A stretch of 64,000 bases of DNA, from the NCBI GenBank assembly GCA_944320305.1, contig CALUGW010000002.1, forward strand, positions 1-64,000, read 5' to 3'. This DNA comes from an uncultured Prevotella sp. (GTDB lineage Bacteria; Bacteroidota; Bacteroidia; Bacteroidales; Bacteroidaceae). The position numbers were made by a program, and so were the translations under genes. Below the pieces are notes generated by a model. The model ran no database searches and was not told the origin of the DNA. It was given only the letters and a program-made list of their open reading frames with translations. Below are positions 33,167-42,689 of this stretch, piece after piece. Every line of letters starts with the position of its first letter. Within the stretch, counting starts at the first letter, position 1.

Positions 33167-33841
33167 ATGGCCGCACTCCACCTCAACGAGAAGCTGATGC
33201 GCTTCGCCCTGTTCAAGGGCATGGGCCATGCGGAACTGGCAGAACTTGTGGCCCGTACCCGTCTGGACTTCAGCAAGCACGCTCCTGGCGGCGAGATTGT
33301 GCACGCGGGCGATGTGGTCAGACGGCTGCTGCTGCTGCTTGACGGCAGCCTGACGGTCACAACCGCCTCCGCCGACATGAAGTGCACCGTCAGCGAGGAA
33401 GCGGAGGCACCGTTCATAATCGAGCCGGAGCGCCTTTTCGGCCTGCGGCAGCTGGCCGCCAGAACATTCAGGGCGGCCGCCACCTCAAGCATCGTGGCAA
33501 TAGACAAGACCGAAGTGGCCCGCCTCTGCTCCGAGAGCATCGCCTTCAGGCTTAACATGCTCAACCTCCTTGCCACCAAGGCGCAGCGGCAGGCGGGCGA
33601 ACGCTGGGCCGCGCCGCCGCAGGACCTGCGGCAGCGCATAGCAAGGTTCGTGGCGTCAAGATGCGTCAGCGCAAGCGGCCGCAAAACCGTAACGATACTC
33701 ATGGAACGGCTGGCGGCCGAGGTGAACGACAGCCGCATCAACGTGTCGCGCGCCCTCAGAGCCATGGAAGAGGCCGGGCTGGTGTCGCTCGGACGCGGAA
33801 GAATCGACATCCCGGAGCTGGGAAAGCTGCTCGCACTGTGA
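33167..33841 (+). CDS. Crp/Fnr-family transcription regulator
   Basis: The 224-aa protein has an N-terminal cyclic-nucleotide-like barrel (HAGDVVRRLLLLLDGSLTV) and a C-terminal winged helix with MERLAAEVNDSRINVSRALR as the recognition region. The four cysteines of oxygen-sensing Fnr are absent, so it probably does not bind an iron-sulfur cluster. The effector is unknown. It closes the operon that starts with DUF4199. Confidence 0.85.
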   Translation: MAALHLNEKLMRFALFKGMGHAELAELVARTRLDFSKHAPGGEIVHAGDVVRRLLLLLDGSLTVTTASADMKCTVSEEAEAPFIIEPERLFGLRQLAARTFRAAATSSIVAIDKTEVARLCSESIAFRLNMLNLLATKAQRQAGERWAAPPQDLRQRIARFVASRCVSASGRKTVTILMERLAAEVNDSRINVSRALRAMEEAGLVSLGRGRIDIPELGKLLAL

Positions 33842-33889
33842 CAGAACGTTAAAGTTTGGCTTACAGACGCTTAAATCCAAAAAAATCAT

Positions 33890-33897
33890 TATATTTG
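33890..33897 (+). promoter_or_regulatory. Promoter -7 element for M3 peptidase operon
   Basis: TATATTTG matches TAnnTTTG, 68 nt before the ATG at 33966. A -33 match is not clear. Confidence 0.5.
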
Positions 33898-33965
33898 CAA
33901 CATAGTTCCGCCAAGCCCCGGCAACAGTCAGGAACGGCAGCCGGAACAGTCACAAACAACACATT

Positions 33966-36059
33966 ATGCCAGACAACAACATTGAGAATACAGAACACAA
34001 GAACCCGTTCCTTGAGCCTTACGGCACTCCGCACGACACAGTTCCGTTCGACCGCATCAGGCTGGAAGACTTCGAGGAAGCGTTTATGGAGGGTATCAGA
34101 CGCGACAACGAACAGATAGACAAAACCATAAACAACCCTGAAAAGCCAACTTTCGACAACACCATAATCAACGCCGAGGAAGACCGCGAGGGATATTACG
34201 ACCTGCTTTCGCGAGTGTCGGCCGTGTTCTTCAATCTGCTCAGCGCCGAGACCAACGACCAGATGGACGCTCTGGCACAGAAAATACAGCCCATACTGAC
34301 GCAGCACGCCAACGACGTGAGGCTCAACAAGGCTCTCTTCGAGCGCGTCAGGGCCGTACACCGCCGCCACCGCCGCCTCACCCAGGAAGAGAGGCGGCTG
34401 CTCGACGACACCTACGACGGCTTCGTCAGAAGCGGAGCGCTGCTCGACGACGAAGACAAGGAGCGCCTGCGCAAGCTCACCGAGGAGGCAAGCGTGCTGT
34501 CGCTCCAGTTCTCGCAGAACCTGCTGAAGGAGAACAAGGCGTTCAGGCTGCACATAACAGACAGCGAAGACCTTGACGGACTGCCGGAATCGGCCACAGA
34601 GGCCGCCGCGCTGACTGCCAAGGAGGAGGGCAAGGAGGGCTGGATCTTCACGCTCGACTATCCGAGCTACAGCCCGTTTATGACTTACTCCACCCGCAGG
34701 GAGCTGCGCCGGCAGCTCTATATGGCCAAGAACACCGAGTGTACACACGACAACAGCGAGAACAACATCGAGATATGCAAGCGGCTGATAAACCTGCGGC
34801 GCGAGATCGCCCAGCTGCTCGGCTTCAAGACCTACGCCGACTACGTGCTGAAGCACCGCATGGCAGGCAACCGCAAGAACGTCTACAAGCTGCTGAACGA
34901 CCTCATCGACGCCTACAAGCCCACAGCCATCGAGGAGGTGAAGACCCTGACAGCCTTTGCCAAGAAGCGCGAGGGCATACGCTTCAAGCCCGAGCCGTGG
35001 GACTTCAGCTTCTATTCCCACAAGCTGCAGCTCAGCAAATACAACATCGACGCTGAGATGCTGCGCCCCTATTTCGAGCTTTCCAACGTCATAAAAGGAG
35101 TGTTCGGCCTTGCCACACGCCTTTACGGCATCACCTTCAAAGAGAACAACGACATTCCTGTCTACCATCCCGACGTCAAGGCCTACGAGGTGTTCGACGA
35201 GGACGGCTCCTATCTGGCCGTGCTCTACTCCGACTTCTTCCCGCGCAAAGGCAAGCAGGGCGGCGCCTGGATGACCCAGTACCAGGGCCAGTGGATAGAC
35301 CGCAAGGGCGTTAACGTGCGCCCGCACGTCAGCATTGTGATGAACCTGACAAAGCCTACGGAAGAGAAGCCCGCCCTGCTGACACTCGGCGAGGTGGAGA
35401 CATTCCTCCACGAGTTCGGCCACGCGCTCCACGGAATGTTCGCAAACACGCGCTTCGAGAGCCTCAGCGGCACCAATGTGTGGTGGGACTTCGTCGAGCT
35501 GCCGTCGCAGTTCATGGAGAACTACTCCGTGCAGAGGGAGTTTCTGAGCACCTTCGCATTCCACTACAAGACAGGGGAGCCGCTGCCCGAAGACCTGCTG
35601 AAGCGCATTGTGAGGAGCCGCAACTTCATGGTGGCCTACGGATGCCTGCGCCAGGTGAGCTTCGGACTGCTCGACATGGCCTACTACACGCTCAAGACGC
35701 CGTTTGAGGACGACCTGCTCAAGTTTGAGAAAAAGGCCTGGGCAAAGGCCATGGTCACGCCCCAGCTGCCCGACACCTGCATGACCGTGCAGTTCAGCCA
35801 CATCATGGCCGGAGGCTACGCCGCAGGCTACTACAGCTACAAATGGGCCGAAGTGCTCGACGCCGACGCCTTCAGCGTGTTCAAGAAAGAGGGAATCTTC
35901 AACCGCGACACCGCCCGCAGATTCCGCGACGAGGTGCTCTCGAAAGGCGGCACCGAGCACCCCATGACCCTCTACAAGCGCTTCCGCAAGGGCGAGCCCA
36001 CCATCGTGGCCCTGCTGCGCAGAAACGGAATAAAACTCGGCAAAGGCAAACAGAAATGA
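33966..36059 (+). CDS. M3-family metallopeptidase (peptidyl-dipeptidase / oligopeptidase A type)
   Basis: The 697-aa protein has the zinc site HEFGHALHGMF near residue 480 and the downstream glutamate region VWWDFVELPSQFMENY, both M3A features. There is no signal peptide, so it is probably cytoplasmic and trims peptides. It overlaps the dCMP deaminase gene by 4 nt. Separation between Dcp and PrlC type cannot be made by eye, though SQFMENY and the length suit Dcp. Confidence 0.9.
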   Translation: MPDNNIENTEHKNPFLEPYGTPHDTVPFDRIRLEDFEEAFMEGIRRDNEQIDKTINNPEKPTFDNTIINAEEDREGYYDLLSRVSAVFFNLLSAETNDQMDALAQKIQPILTQHANDVRLNKALFERVRAVHRRHRRLTQEERRLLDDTYDGFVRSGALLDDEDKERLRKLTEEASVLSLQFSQNLLKENKAFRLHITDSEDLDGLPESATEAAALTAKEEGKEGWIFTLDYPSYSPFMTYSTRRELRRQLYMAKNTECTHDNSENNIEICKRLINLRREIAQLLGFKTYADYVLKHRMAGNRKNVYKLLNDLIDAYKPTAIEEVKTLTAFAKKREGIRFKPEPWDFSFYSHKLQLSKYNIDAEMLRPYFELSNVIKGVFGLATRLYGITFKENNDIPVYHPDVKAYEVFDEDGSYLAVLYSDFFPRKGKQGGAWMTQYQGQWIDRKGVNVRPHVSIVMNLTKPTEEKPALLTLGEVETFLHEFGHALHGMFANTRFESLSGTNVWWDFVELPSQFMENYSVQREFLSTFAFHYKTGEPLPEDLLKRIVRSRNFMVAYGCLRQVSFGLLDMAYYTLKTPFEDDLLKFEKKAWAKAMVTPQLPDTCMTVQFSHIMAGGYAAGYYSYKWAEVLDADAFSVFKKEGIFNRDTARRFRDEVLSKGGTEHPMTLYKRFRKGEPTIVALLRRNGIKLGKGKQK

Positions 36060-36505
36060 CACAAGAGGAGAAACAGCGCGAGCTCGACCTCAGATACCTG
36101 CGCATGGCGCGCATCTGGGCCGAGAACAGTTACTGCAAACGCCGCCAGGTGGGGGCGCTCGTGGTGAAAGACAAGACAATCATCAGCGACGGTTACAACG
36201 GCACGCCGAGCGGATTCGAGAACATCTGCGAGGACAGCAACAACATCACCAAGCCCTACGTGCTGCACGCCGAGGCCAACGCCATCACCAAACTGGCGCG
36301 CAGCTCCAACAACAGCGACGGCTCCACGCTCTACGTCACCGCCTCGCCATGCATCGAATGCGCCAAACTCATAATCCAGGCCGGCATCAGGCGTGTGGTC
36401 TACGGCGAGCTATACCGGCTCGAAGACGGCATCGACCTGCTCAGGAAAGCCAACATAGAAGTGTTATACCTAAATCCCGACGACGATGAACCAGAAAAAG
36501 TCTAA
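36056..36505 (+). CDS. Deoxycytidylate (dCMP) deaminase
   Basis: The 149-aa protein has the zinc deaminase motifs LHAEANAI and SPCIECAKLI, plus CKRRQVGALVVKD and TPSGFENICED, all typical of ComEB-type dCMP deaminases. It makes dUMP from dCMP for thymidylate synthesis. It starts within the peptidase stop codon and overlaps the protease gene by 20 nt, so it is translationally coupled on both sides. Confidence 0.9.
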   Translation: MTQEEKQRELDLRYLRMARIWAENSYCKRRQVGALVVKDKTIISDGYNGTPSGFENICEDSNNITKPYVLHAEANAITKLARSSNNSDGSTLYVTASPCIECAKLIIQAGIRRVVYGELYRLEDGIDLLRKANIEVLYLNPDDDEPEKV

Positions 36506-38201
36506 CCGATTCATGCCCCTGATTATGGCAGTGTGCGTGGTGTTGGGAATCATCATCGGCACGTTCTACGCCAACCTCTTCTCGGGCAACAGACTGAGCA
36601 TCATCAACTCAAGCAGCAACAAGCTCAACAACCTGCTGCACATCATCGACGACCAGTACGTTGACACGGTGAGCATCAACGGCCTTGTAGAGAAAGCCAT
36701 GCCGCAGATTCTGGCCGAGCTTGACCCGCATTCCGTCTACATCAGCGCCAAGGACGTGCAGGCCGCCAACGACGAGCTGAAAGGCTCATTCTCGGGAGTA
36801 GGCATCGAGTTCACCATCCGCAAGGACACCATCCACGTTGAAAACGTGATAAAGAACGGCCCGGCGGAGCGCGCCGGGGTGGCCGCCGGCGACAAGATCG
36901 TGAGCGTTGACGGCAAGCCGTTCGTGGGCAAAGAGGTCACCCAGACGGAAGCCATGCGCCGTCTGAAAGGCCCCAAAGACACGAAAGTGAAAATCGGAGT
37001 GATACGCTACGGCGAGAAAGGCGTGCGCCACTTCACCATCACCCGCGGCGACATACCGCAGCACAGCATCAACGCAACCTATATGCTCGACGAGACCACA
37101 GGCTACATCAAGGTGAAGAACTTCGGCGAGAACACCTATCCCGAGCTGCTCATCGCCCTGGCAAGGCTGTCGCAGGAGAACTTCAAGAACCTGGTGATAG
37201 ACCTCCGTGGCAACACCGGCGGCTATCTGGCCTCGGCAGTCCAGATGGTCAACGAGTTCCTGCCCAAGGACCGCCTGATTGTCTACACCGAGGGGCGCAA
37301 GTCTCCGCGCCAGGAGTACCGCAGCGACGGGCGCGGCAGCTACCAGCACATCCCGCTCGTGGTGCTCATCGACGAGGGGTCTGCGTCGGCCTCCGAGATA
37401 TTCGCCGGAGCCATACAGGACAACGACCGGGGCACCATCATCGGCCGGCGCTCCTTTGGCAAAGGTCTGGTGCAGCAGCCCATAGTGTTCAACGACGGCT
37501 CTATGATACGCCTGACGGTGGCCCGCTACTACTCGCCGTCGGGCCGCTGCATCCAGAAGCCGTACACCGCAGGCGACGGCAGCAGCTATGACGAGGACCT
37601 GCTGAGCCGCTACCAGCACGGGGAATTCTTCTCACAGGACAGCATCAAGCACTCCGGACCGGCCTACCACACCGGCATCGGCCGCTCGGTCTACGGCGGC
37701 GGCGGCATCACACCCGACATTTTCGTGCCCGAAGACACCTCCGGCATGACTTCATATTACAAGGAAGCCAGCATGAGCGGGCTTATAATACAGTTCGCTT
37801 ACAGCTACACCGACAACAACCGGGGCAAGCTGCGCGAGTTCACCGGCATGGAGGAGCTGGCCGACTATCTCGTCAAGCAGAACACCGTGGAGGACTTCGT
37901 GCGCTACGCCGCCAAGAACGGCCTGCGACGCCGCAACCTAATGATTCGCAAGTCGCACAAGCTGCTTGAGAGATTCATCAACAGCCGCATCATCTACAAT
38001 ATGCTCGACGAGCAGGACTGGGTGGAATATCTCAACCAGGACGACCCTGCGATAGACATGACGCTCAAGGTGTTCCGCGAGGGCGCGGCATTTCCCAAGA
38101 AGCAGGCCGTCAAGACCGACAACGCAAAGCAGGCCAAAGCCGGTGCCAATGGTGCCAAGGGCAGCCTGCGCAAGACGCAAAAGACCAGAGCGAATGCTTA
38201 A
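36486..38201 (+). CDS. S41-family C-terminal processing peptidase (CtpA-like)
   Basis: The 571-aa protein has an N-terminal membrane anchor, a PDZ domain (FSGVGIEFTIRKDTIHVENV), and the S41 catalytic Ser/Lys dyad in DEGSASASEIFAGAI (Ser near 300) and SFGKGLVQQP (Lys near 325). It lies in the periplasm and cuts proteins near the C-terminus. The C-terminal ~150 residues beyond the core are Bacteroidetes-specific. The 8-nt overlap with the next gene suggests one transcript. Confidence 0.9.
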   Translation: MNQKKSNRFMPLIMAVCVVLGIIIGTFYANLFSGNRLSIINSSSNKLNNLLHIIDDQYVDTVSINGLVEKAMPQILAELDPHSVYISAKDVQAANDELKGSFSGVGIEFTIRKDTIHVENVIKNGPAERAGVAAGDKIVSVDGKPFVGKEVTQTEAMRRLKGPKDTKVKIGVIRYGEKGVRHFTITRGDIPQHSINATYMLDETTGYIKVKNFGENTYPELLIALARLSQENFKNLVIDLRGNTGGYLASAVQMVNEFLPKDRLIVYTEGRKSPRQEYRSDGRGSYQHIPLVVLIDEGSASASEIFAGAIQDNDRGTIIGRRSFGKGLVQQPIVFNDGSMIRLTVARYYSPSGRCIQKPYTAGDGSSYDEDLLSRYQHGEFFSQDSIKHSGPAYHTGIGRSVYGGGGITPDIFVPEDTSGMTSYYKEASMSGLIIQFAYSYTDNNRGKLREFTGMEELADYLVKQNTVEDFVRYAAKNGLRRRNLMIRKSHKLLERFINSRIIYNMLDEQDWVEYLNQDDPAIDMTLKVFREGAAFPKKQAVKTDNAKQAKAGANGAKGSLRKTQKTRANA

Positions 38202-38721
38202 GAGCGAGCTGAGAGAGGAGATGCGTCGGCTCAAGCGGCAGCACGGCAGCGGCGTGCTGGCCGAGCTGTCGCTTGCCGTAACCGGGCGCGTTATGCGGCA
38301 CAGCGCGTTCCGCCACGCCCGGACGGTGCTGCTCTACTGGCCGCTGGCCGACGAGGTTGACACGCGCCCGCTGCTCCCGGCCGCCGCCGGAAAGACACTG
38401 CTGCTGCCCCGCGTCACCGGTCCTGCGACCATGGAGCTGCGGCTCTACGACGGTCCGCAGAGTCTGGCCGAAGGAGCGTTCCACATAATGGAGCCTACAG
38501 GCCGGCTCTTCACCGACTACCCGTCGGTAGACCTCGCCATCATCCCCGGCTTGGCTTTCGACGCCGCAGGCAACCGCCTCGGCCGGGGGCGCGGATACTA
38601 CGACCGCTTCCTGCCGATCCTGCCGCAGGCATATAAAATAGGCGTGTGCTTCCCGTTCCAGCTTGTCGGCAGCGTGCCGACAGAGGCCACAGACGCAAGG
38701 ATGGACGAAGTGATATATTGA
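38194..38721 (+). CDS. 5-formyltetrahydrofolate cyclo-ligase
   Basis: From the ATG at 38194 (MLKSELREEMRRLKRQ) the protein is 175 aa. It has the family motif GLAFDAAGNRLGRGRGYYDR with the ATP-binding glycine/arginine region and IIPG before it. It converts 5-formyl-THF to 5,10-methenyl-THF in the cytoplasm. An upstream in-frame ATG at 38143 would read deep into ctpA and is unlikely. It ends the operon and is convergent with the WecB-like gene. Confidence 0.88.
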   Translation: MLKSELREEMRRLKRQHGSGVLAELSLAVTGRVMRHSAFRHARTVLLYWPLADEVDTRPLLPAAAGKTLLLPRVTGPATMELRLYDGPQSLAEGAFHIMEPTGRLFTDYPSVDLAIIPGLAFDAAGNRLGRGRGYYDRFLPILPQAYKIGVCFPFQLVGSVPTEATDARMDEVIY

Positions 38722-38825
38722 CCCACAAAGCAATACAGGCCGGAAGTCTGATATCGGTTTGCATAAACAATTCTAACTTATAACAACCCCAAACCGCGAC
38801 AGAACGAATTGTTCTGCCTTTACGG

Positions 38826-39932
38826 TCATTTGCCCCTGGGCTTCTGCTCAAGCAGAATCTGCACAATGCGCTCGGCGGTGCGTCCGTCCCAACGCTCGGG
38901 CAGTGTGCTTTTTTTCCATTGCCCGCCAACCATATCTGAGACGGCCTTGCGCAGCAAAGCGCTGTCCTCGCCGACAAGCACATTCGTGCCCTGCTTGACA
39001 GTTTCTATGTGCTCCGTATAACTGTTTATCGTTATGCACGGCACATTGTCGAATGTGGCCTCCTCGGCCACATTCCCCGAATCGGTCACGATTCCCTTGG
39101 CGTGCGACAGAAGATAGCCGAACTCCAGATATGGCAACGGGGCTGTGACATGAATTCCCGACTCTTCCAACCGCAGGCCAGCCAGCGCATCGCGCGCAGC
39201 GTCACGCAGCGGGGCAACCACAGGAACAGCCCCTTTGGCAGATGCCAAAGTCTCTATGAGTTCCCGCAGTTTAACCGTATCGCTCAAAAGAGCCTTTCTG
39301 TTGATTGTGAGAACAAGATATCCGCCGTCTTCCATCTTCAGCTCCCGCAGCACTGCCGGACGCCTCAGCCTGCTTTGGTTCACACGAAGCGTGTCCATGA
39401 GGAGGTTGCCCACCATGTATATTTGCGACAGCTCCACGCCCTCGCGTGTTGCCACGCTGCTCGACCCTGCGCCGGCTGTGAACAGCAAATCGCTCAAGCC
39501 GTCAATCACCAGCCGGTTTATTTCCTTCGGCATGGTGATGTCGAAAGACCGCGTGCCGGCAACCAGATGGGCCAGGCACAAGCCGCACTTCTTTGCAACA
39601 ATGGCCACCGCCATTGTCGAGGCCAGATCATCAACGACAATGACAATGTCTGCCGGACTTTTCTGGAGATAGCGTTCAAATTCAGACATCACACGCCCGG
39701 TCAGCTCGTTGAGGCTGACGCTCTCAACACCGAGGAACGCATCAGGCGCGGGGATGAGCAGATCTTCAAACAACGTCGGCTCTATTGTCGGGTCTGCTGC
39801 CGCGCCGGTATAAACCAACTTGTAGTCAATGGCCTTGCCCGCAGACTTGGCCTTGTCTATCGCCCATATTATCGGAGCGGCCTTCATAAAGTTAGGGCGC
39901 GCCCCCACAACAATACAAACATTCATCATCAT
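38826..39932 (-). CDS. WecB-like UDP-GlcNAc 2-epimerase family protein, divergent active site
   Basis: The 368-aa protein shows the family fold: NVCIVVGARPNFMKAAPIIW, MPKEINRLVIDGLSD and IVTDSGNVAEEATFDNVPCI. Several catalytic residues of the E. coli enzyme are missing: the usual HVEAG reads HLVAG, and the THRREN histidine site reads TINRKAL. Asp in the VHGDT region is retained as VVDD, and the PEE-type glutamate as PKEINR. It may be a neofunctional or inactive paralogue. It follows the exported-protein gene at 40616 by 48 bp in the same direction and is far from the polysaccharide locus. Confidence 0.8.
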   Translation of the reverse strand: MMMNVCIVVGARPNFMKAAPIIWAIDKAKSAGKAIDYKLVYTGAAADPTIEPTLFEDLLIPAPDAFLGVESVSLNELTGRVMSEFERYLQKSPADIVIVVDDLASTMAVAIVAKKCGLCLAHLVAGTRSFDITMPKEINRLVIDGLSDLLFTAGAGSSSVATREGVELSQIYMVGNLLMDTLRVNQSRLRRPAVLRELKMEDGGYLVLTINRKALLSDTVKLRELIETLASAKGAVPVVAPLRDAARDALAGLRLEESGIHVTAPLPYLEFGYLLSHAKGIVTDSGNVAEEATFDNVPCITINSYTEHIETVKQGTNVLVGEDSALLRKAVSDMVGGQWKKSTLPERWDGRTAERIVQILLEQKPRGK

Positions 39933-39980
39933 TGATTTTTAACAACACACACATCAGGTCTTAATGCCGGCCCAAAGTCC

Positions 39981-40616
39981 TCAATTTATCAATTTCAGCA
40001 CACTCATCAGCGACTCCGGGTTGTCCCAGCTGAAGCCGGCCGACCGCAACAAAGACTTATAAAGCCGCATATTCTCCTTCGGCACATAACGCTTGACGGT
40101 CCGCTCCTGAACCTTTATTATTTTATTGTCTATCTCAAAATAATACTGATTGACCAGCGGATAATTGCGTATTTCCTCGTCAGACAGCCCCGTAGCATTG
40201 ACATTGACAAACTCCCTAAGCTCCAGATTCGTGATCTGGCGCTCGTTGAGCAACTGGTTCTTGTAGGCGTCAATGTCTATTTGTGTCACGCACAGCAGTT
40301 TGTCATTGCCGAGCGTGTCTATGACGCAAGCCAACGACTCGTTGAATTTCACATAGCAACGGTCTGAGAATCTCACGGAACGTATCTGGTCTATGTCCGC
40401 CTCCATGATATTTCCGAACGACTTATAAACCAGCGAACTGTTCTTCAGAAATATATTAGCTTCCTTCTGGCTGAGCGTGCGCCCGTTGTCCATAATGATT
40501 GTCGCCGGGCGGAATGTCTCGTAGACCGTGGTGCGGTTTATTCTGGCCGGCATCACCTGCGCCGCCACCGCCCCAAACAAGCAGGCACACAATAATATAC
40601 AAACCACTCTTTTCAT
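39981..40616 (-). CDS. Exported hypothetical protein
   Basis: From the ATG at 40616 (MKRVVCILLCACLFGAVAAQ) the protein is 211 aa with a clear signal peptide cut after AAQ. The mature part is a mixed alpha/beta sequence with no motif I recognise; IIMDNGRTLSQKEANIFL and FSWDNPESLMSVL may mark a Bacteroidales family. An in-frame start 20 codons upstream is unlikely since it precedes the signal peptide. It is upstream of the WecB-like gene and could share its transcript. Confidence 0.7.
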   Translation of the reverse strand: MKRVVCILLCACLFGAVAAQVMPARINRTTVYETFRPATIIMDNGRTLSQKEANIFLKNSSLVYKSFGNIMEADIDQIRSVRFSDRCYVKFNESLACVIDTLGNDKLLCVTQIDIDAYKNQLLNERQITNLELREFVNVNATGLSDEEIRNYPLVNQYYFEIDNKIIKVQERTVKRYVPKENMRLYKSLLRSAGFSWDNPESLMSVLKLIN

Positions 40617-40873
40617 AACATGATGATTTCTTGTCCTGTGCAAAAATAGCAATAAAATTTGTTCGCATGAAAACATTTAAAGATTTTTTCACCACAGACA
40701 ACGAATCAATGAGAACAATCCAAATGCAGGAAAACAACAAAGAAAAACAGGAGTCAGAATCAGAAACGCACAACACACTGCCAGAGCCGGCACAGAAAAC
40801 AAAGACAAAAGAGTCTGAACACCCATCAATTATAACAAAAAGACAGTTATTCTTGAATTTTATTGATAAAATG

Positions 40874-40904
40874 TTTGGTATTTCAGAAAAAAGCTATACC
40901 TTTG
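40874..40904 (+). promoter_or_regulatory. Promoter of gdhA
   Basis: TTTG at 40874-40877, exactly 19 nt, then TACCTTTG at 40897-40904. Predicted start near 40911, 54 nt before the gdhA ATG. Confidence 0.85.
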
Positions 40905-40964
40905 CAAAAGTTTTAAACAAATAGCGAGAATATAATACAATTCAACAATTAAAGGACAAAGATT

Positions 40965-42302
40965 ATGAACGCAGCAAAAGTCGTAGAAGATCTTAAAACC
41001 AGATTTCCGAATGAACCGGAGTACATCCAGGCAGTCAGTCAGGTGCTGCCCACAATTGAAGAAGAATACAACAAGCATCCCGAGTTTGAAAAAGCAAACC
41101 TCATTGAACGACTTTGCATCCCCGACCGCGTGATAGAATTCAGGGTGACATGGGTTGACGACAACGGCAACGTGCAGACCAACATGGGCTACCGCATCCA
41201 GCACAACAACGTGATAGGCCCTTACAAAGGCGGCATCCGCTTCCACAAGTCTGTAAATCTCGGCATCTTGAAGTTCCTCGCTTTTGAGCAGACATTCAAG
41301 AACTCACTGACAACACTGCCCATGGGCGGCGCCAAAGGAGGCTCAGACTTCTCACCCCGCGGCAAAAGCAACGCCGAGGTGATGCGCTTCTGCCAGGCTT
41401 TCATGAACGAGCTTTACCGCCACATCGGCCCCGATGTTGACGTTCCGGCGGGCGACATCGGCGTTGGCGGGCGCGAGATCGGCTATCTGTTTGGACAATA
41501 CAAGAAGCTCACGCACGAATGGAGCGGTGTGCTTACCGGCAAAGGACGCGAATTCGGAGGCTCACTGATCCGCCCTGAGGCCACCGGTTATGGCACAGTG
41601 TATTTCCTGCTGTCCATGCTTGAGACCAGAAATATAGAGCTGGCAGGCAAGAGCGTGCTGATTTCAGGCTCAGGAAACGTTGCCCAATATGCTGCGGAAA
41701 AGTGCATACAGCTCGGCGCGAAGGTTCTCACAATGTCCGACTCCGACGGCTATGTGTATGACCCGGACGGCATCGACCGCGAGAAACTTGACTTCATCAT
41801 GGAGCTGAAGAACATCGAGCGCGGACGAATCAAGGAATACGCCGACGAATATCCCAATGTGGTGTATCATGCAGGAGAAAGACCGTGGAAGGAGAAAGCA
41901 GACATCGCACTGCCATGCGCCACACAGAACGAGATTAACGGAGAAGAAGCGCAAGCTCTGGTAAACAACGGTGTGATTGCCGTTGCCGAAGGAGCGAATA
42001 TGCCCTCGACGCCTGAGGCCATCGAGACATTCCAGAACGCCAAGATTCTCTATGCTCCCGGAAAGGCTTCCAACGCCGGCGGAGTGTCTGTGTCTGGCCT
42101 GGAGATGAGCCAGAACTCAGAGCGTCTGAGCTGGACTGCCGAAGACGTGGACAACAGGCTGAAAGTAATCATGAAGGACATCCACGACAACTGTGTAAAG
42201 TATGGCACCGAACCTGACGGCTACATCAACTACGAGAAGGGTGCCAATGTGGCAGGATTCATGAAAGTGGCAAAAGCCATGATGGCCCAGGGCATTGTCT
42301 GA
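40965..42302 (+). CDS. gdhA: NADP-specific glutamate dehydrogenase
   Basis: The 445-aa protein has the hexameric GDH signatures GPYKGGIRFHKSVNLGILKF, PMGGAKGGSDF (catalytic-site lysine near residue 122) and the C-terminal NAD(P)-binding ISGSGNVAQYAAEK. It converts 2-oxoglutarate and ammonium to glutamate in the cytoplasm. The length and DSDGYVYDPDGID segment suit the biosynthetic NADPH form. It is monocistronic with a strong promoter and a terminator at 42334. Confidence 0.95.
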   Translation: MNAAKVVEDLKTRFPNEPEYIQAVSQVLPTIEEEYNKHPEFEKANLIERLCIPDRVIEFRVTWVDDNGNVQTNMGYRIQHNNVIGPYKGGIRFHKSVNLGILKFLAFEQTFKNSLTTLPMGGAKGGSDFSPRGKSNAEVMRFCQAFMNELYRHIGPDVDVPAGDIGVGGREIGYLFGQYKKLTHEWSGVLTGKGREFGGSLIRPEATGYGTVYFLLSMLETRNIELAGKSVLISGSGNVAQYAAEKCIQLGAKVLTMSDSDGYVYDPDGIDREKLDFIMELKNIERGRIKEYADEYPNVVYHAGERPWKEKADIALPCATQNEINGEEAQALVNNGVIAVAEGANMPSTPEAIETFQNAKILYAPGKASNAGGVSVSGLEMSQNSERLSWTAEDVDNRLKVIMKDIHDNCVKYGTEPDGYINYEKGANVAGFMKVAKAMMAQGIV

Positions 42303-42333
42303 AGACATCCAAGACAGAACCCATTTTACGACA

Positions 42334-42369
42334 AAAGAGGGTGCGCCTGAATTCCGGCGCGCCCTCTTT
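42334..42369 (+). terminator. gdhA terminator
   Basis: A 14-bp stem AAAGAGGGTGCGCC/GGCGCGCCCTCTTT (one G-T pair) with an 8-nt loop. A similar hairpin is at 43688-43718. Confidence 0.75.
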
Positions 42370-42449
42370 CTGTATTGCAACGGCATACGGTGTATGGTTT
42401 TTGCGTTACTGCAAAAATACAAAACGCAGGATTGGGTTATACACACATA

Positions 42450-42556
42450 GAACTCATTTAAACTTTTTGCGGCTTCAGTTCGAGACGGTATGCGAGACAC
42501 GCCCTGCCGAGATTGGAGCATTTGGCGCGGATATTCATTAAAGTCTAAATGAGTTC
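42450..42556. repeat. 107-bp inverted-repeat element
   Basis: Ends GAACTCATTTAAACTTT (42450-42466) and its complement with one mismatch (42540-42556). Positions 42490-42537 resemble the right part of the element at 22440-22617 (TGCGAGACACGCCC and GCGGATATTC). The gap 42370-42690 holds no gene. Confidence 0.6.
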
Positions 42557-42648
42557 ACAGGAATTTCTGTTGGGTTAAATGGTATTTAAATTTCAATCCA
42601 TATTGCGTTAATCTGCTGTTTTTGTTCGGTTATTCCAGCGATATTTCG

Positions 42649-42656
42649 TAATTTTG
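42649..42656 (+). promoter_or_regulatory. Promoter -7 element of dapA
   Basis: TAATTTTG; a TTTG lies at 42621-42624, slightly farther upstream (24 nt) than the ideal spacing. Confidence 0.55.
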
Positions 42657-42689
42657 TAGGCAATAATGAAAATTTAGTGATAAGACATT

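Noticed and set aside
40631..40924. 97-aa lysine/glutamate-rich ORF upstream of gdhA
   Set aside because: Its 3' part overlaps an optimal gdhA promoter (TTTG-N19-TACCTTTG) and it has no promoter or recognisable domain; A/T-rich composition makes chance likely.
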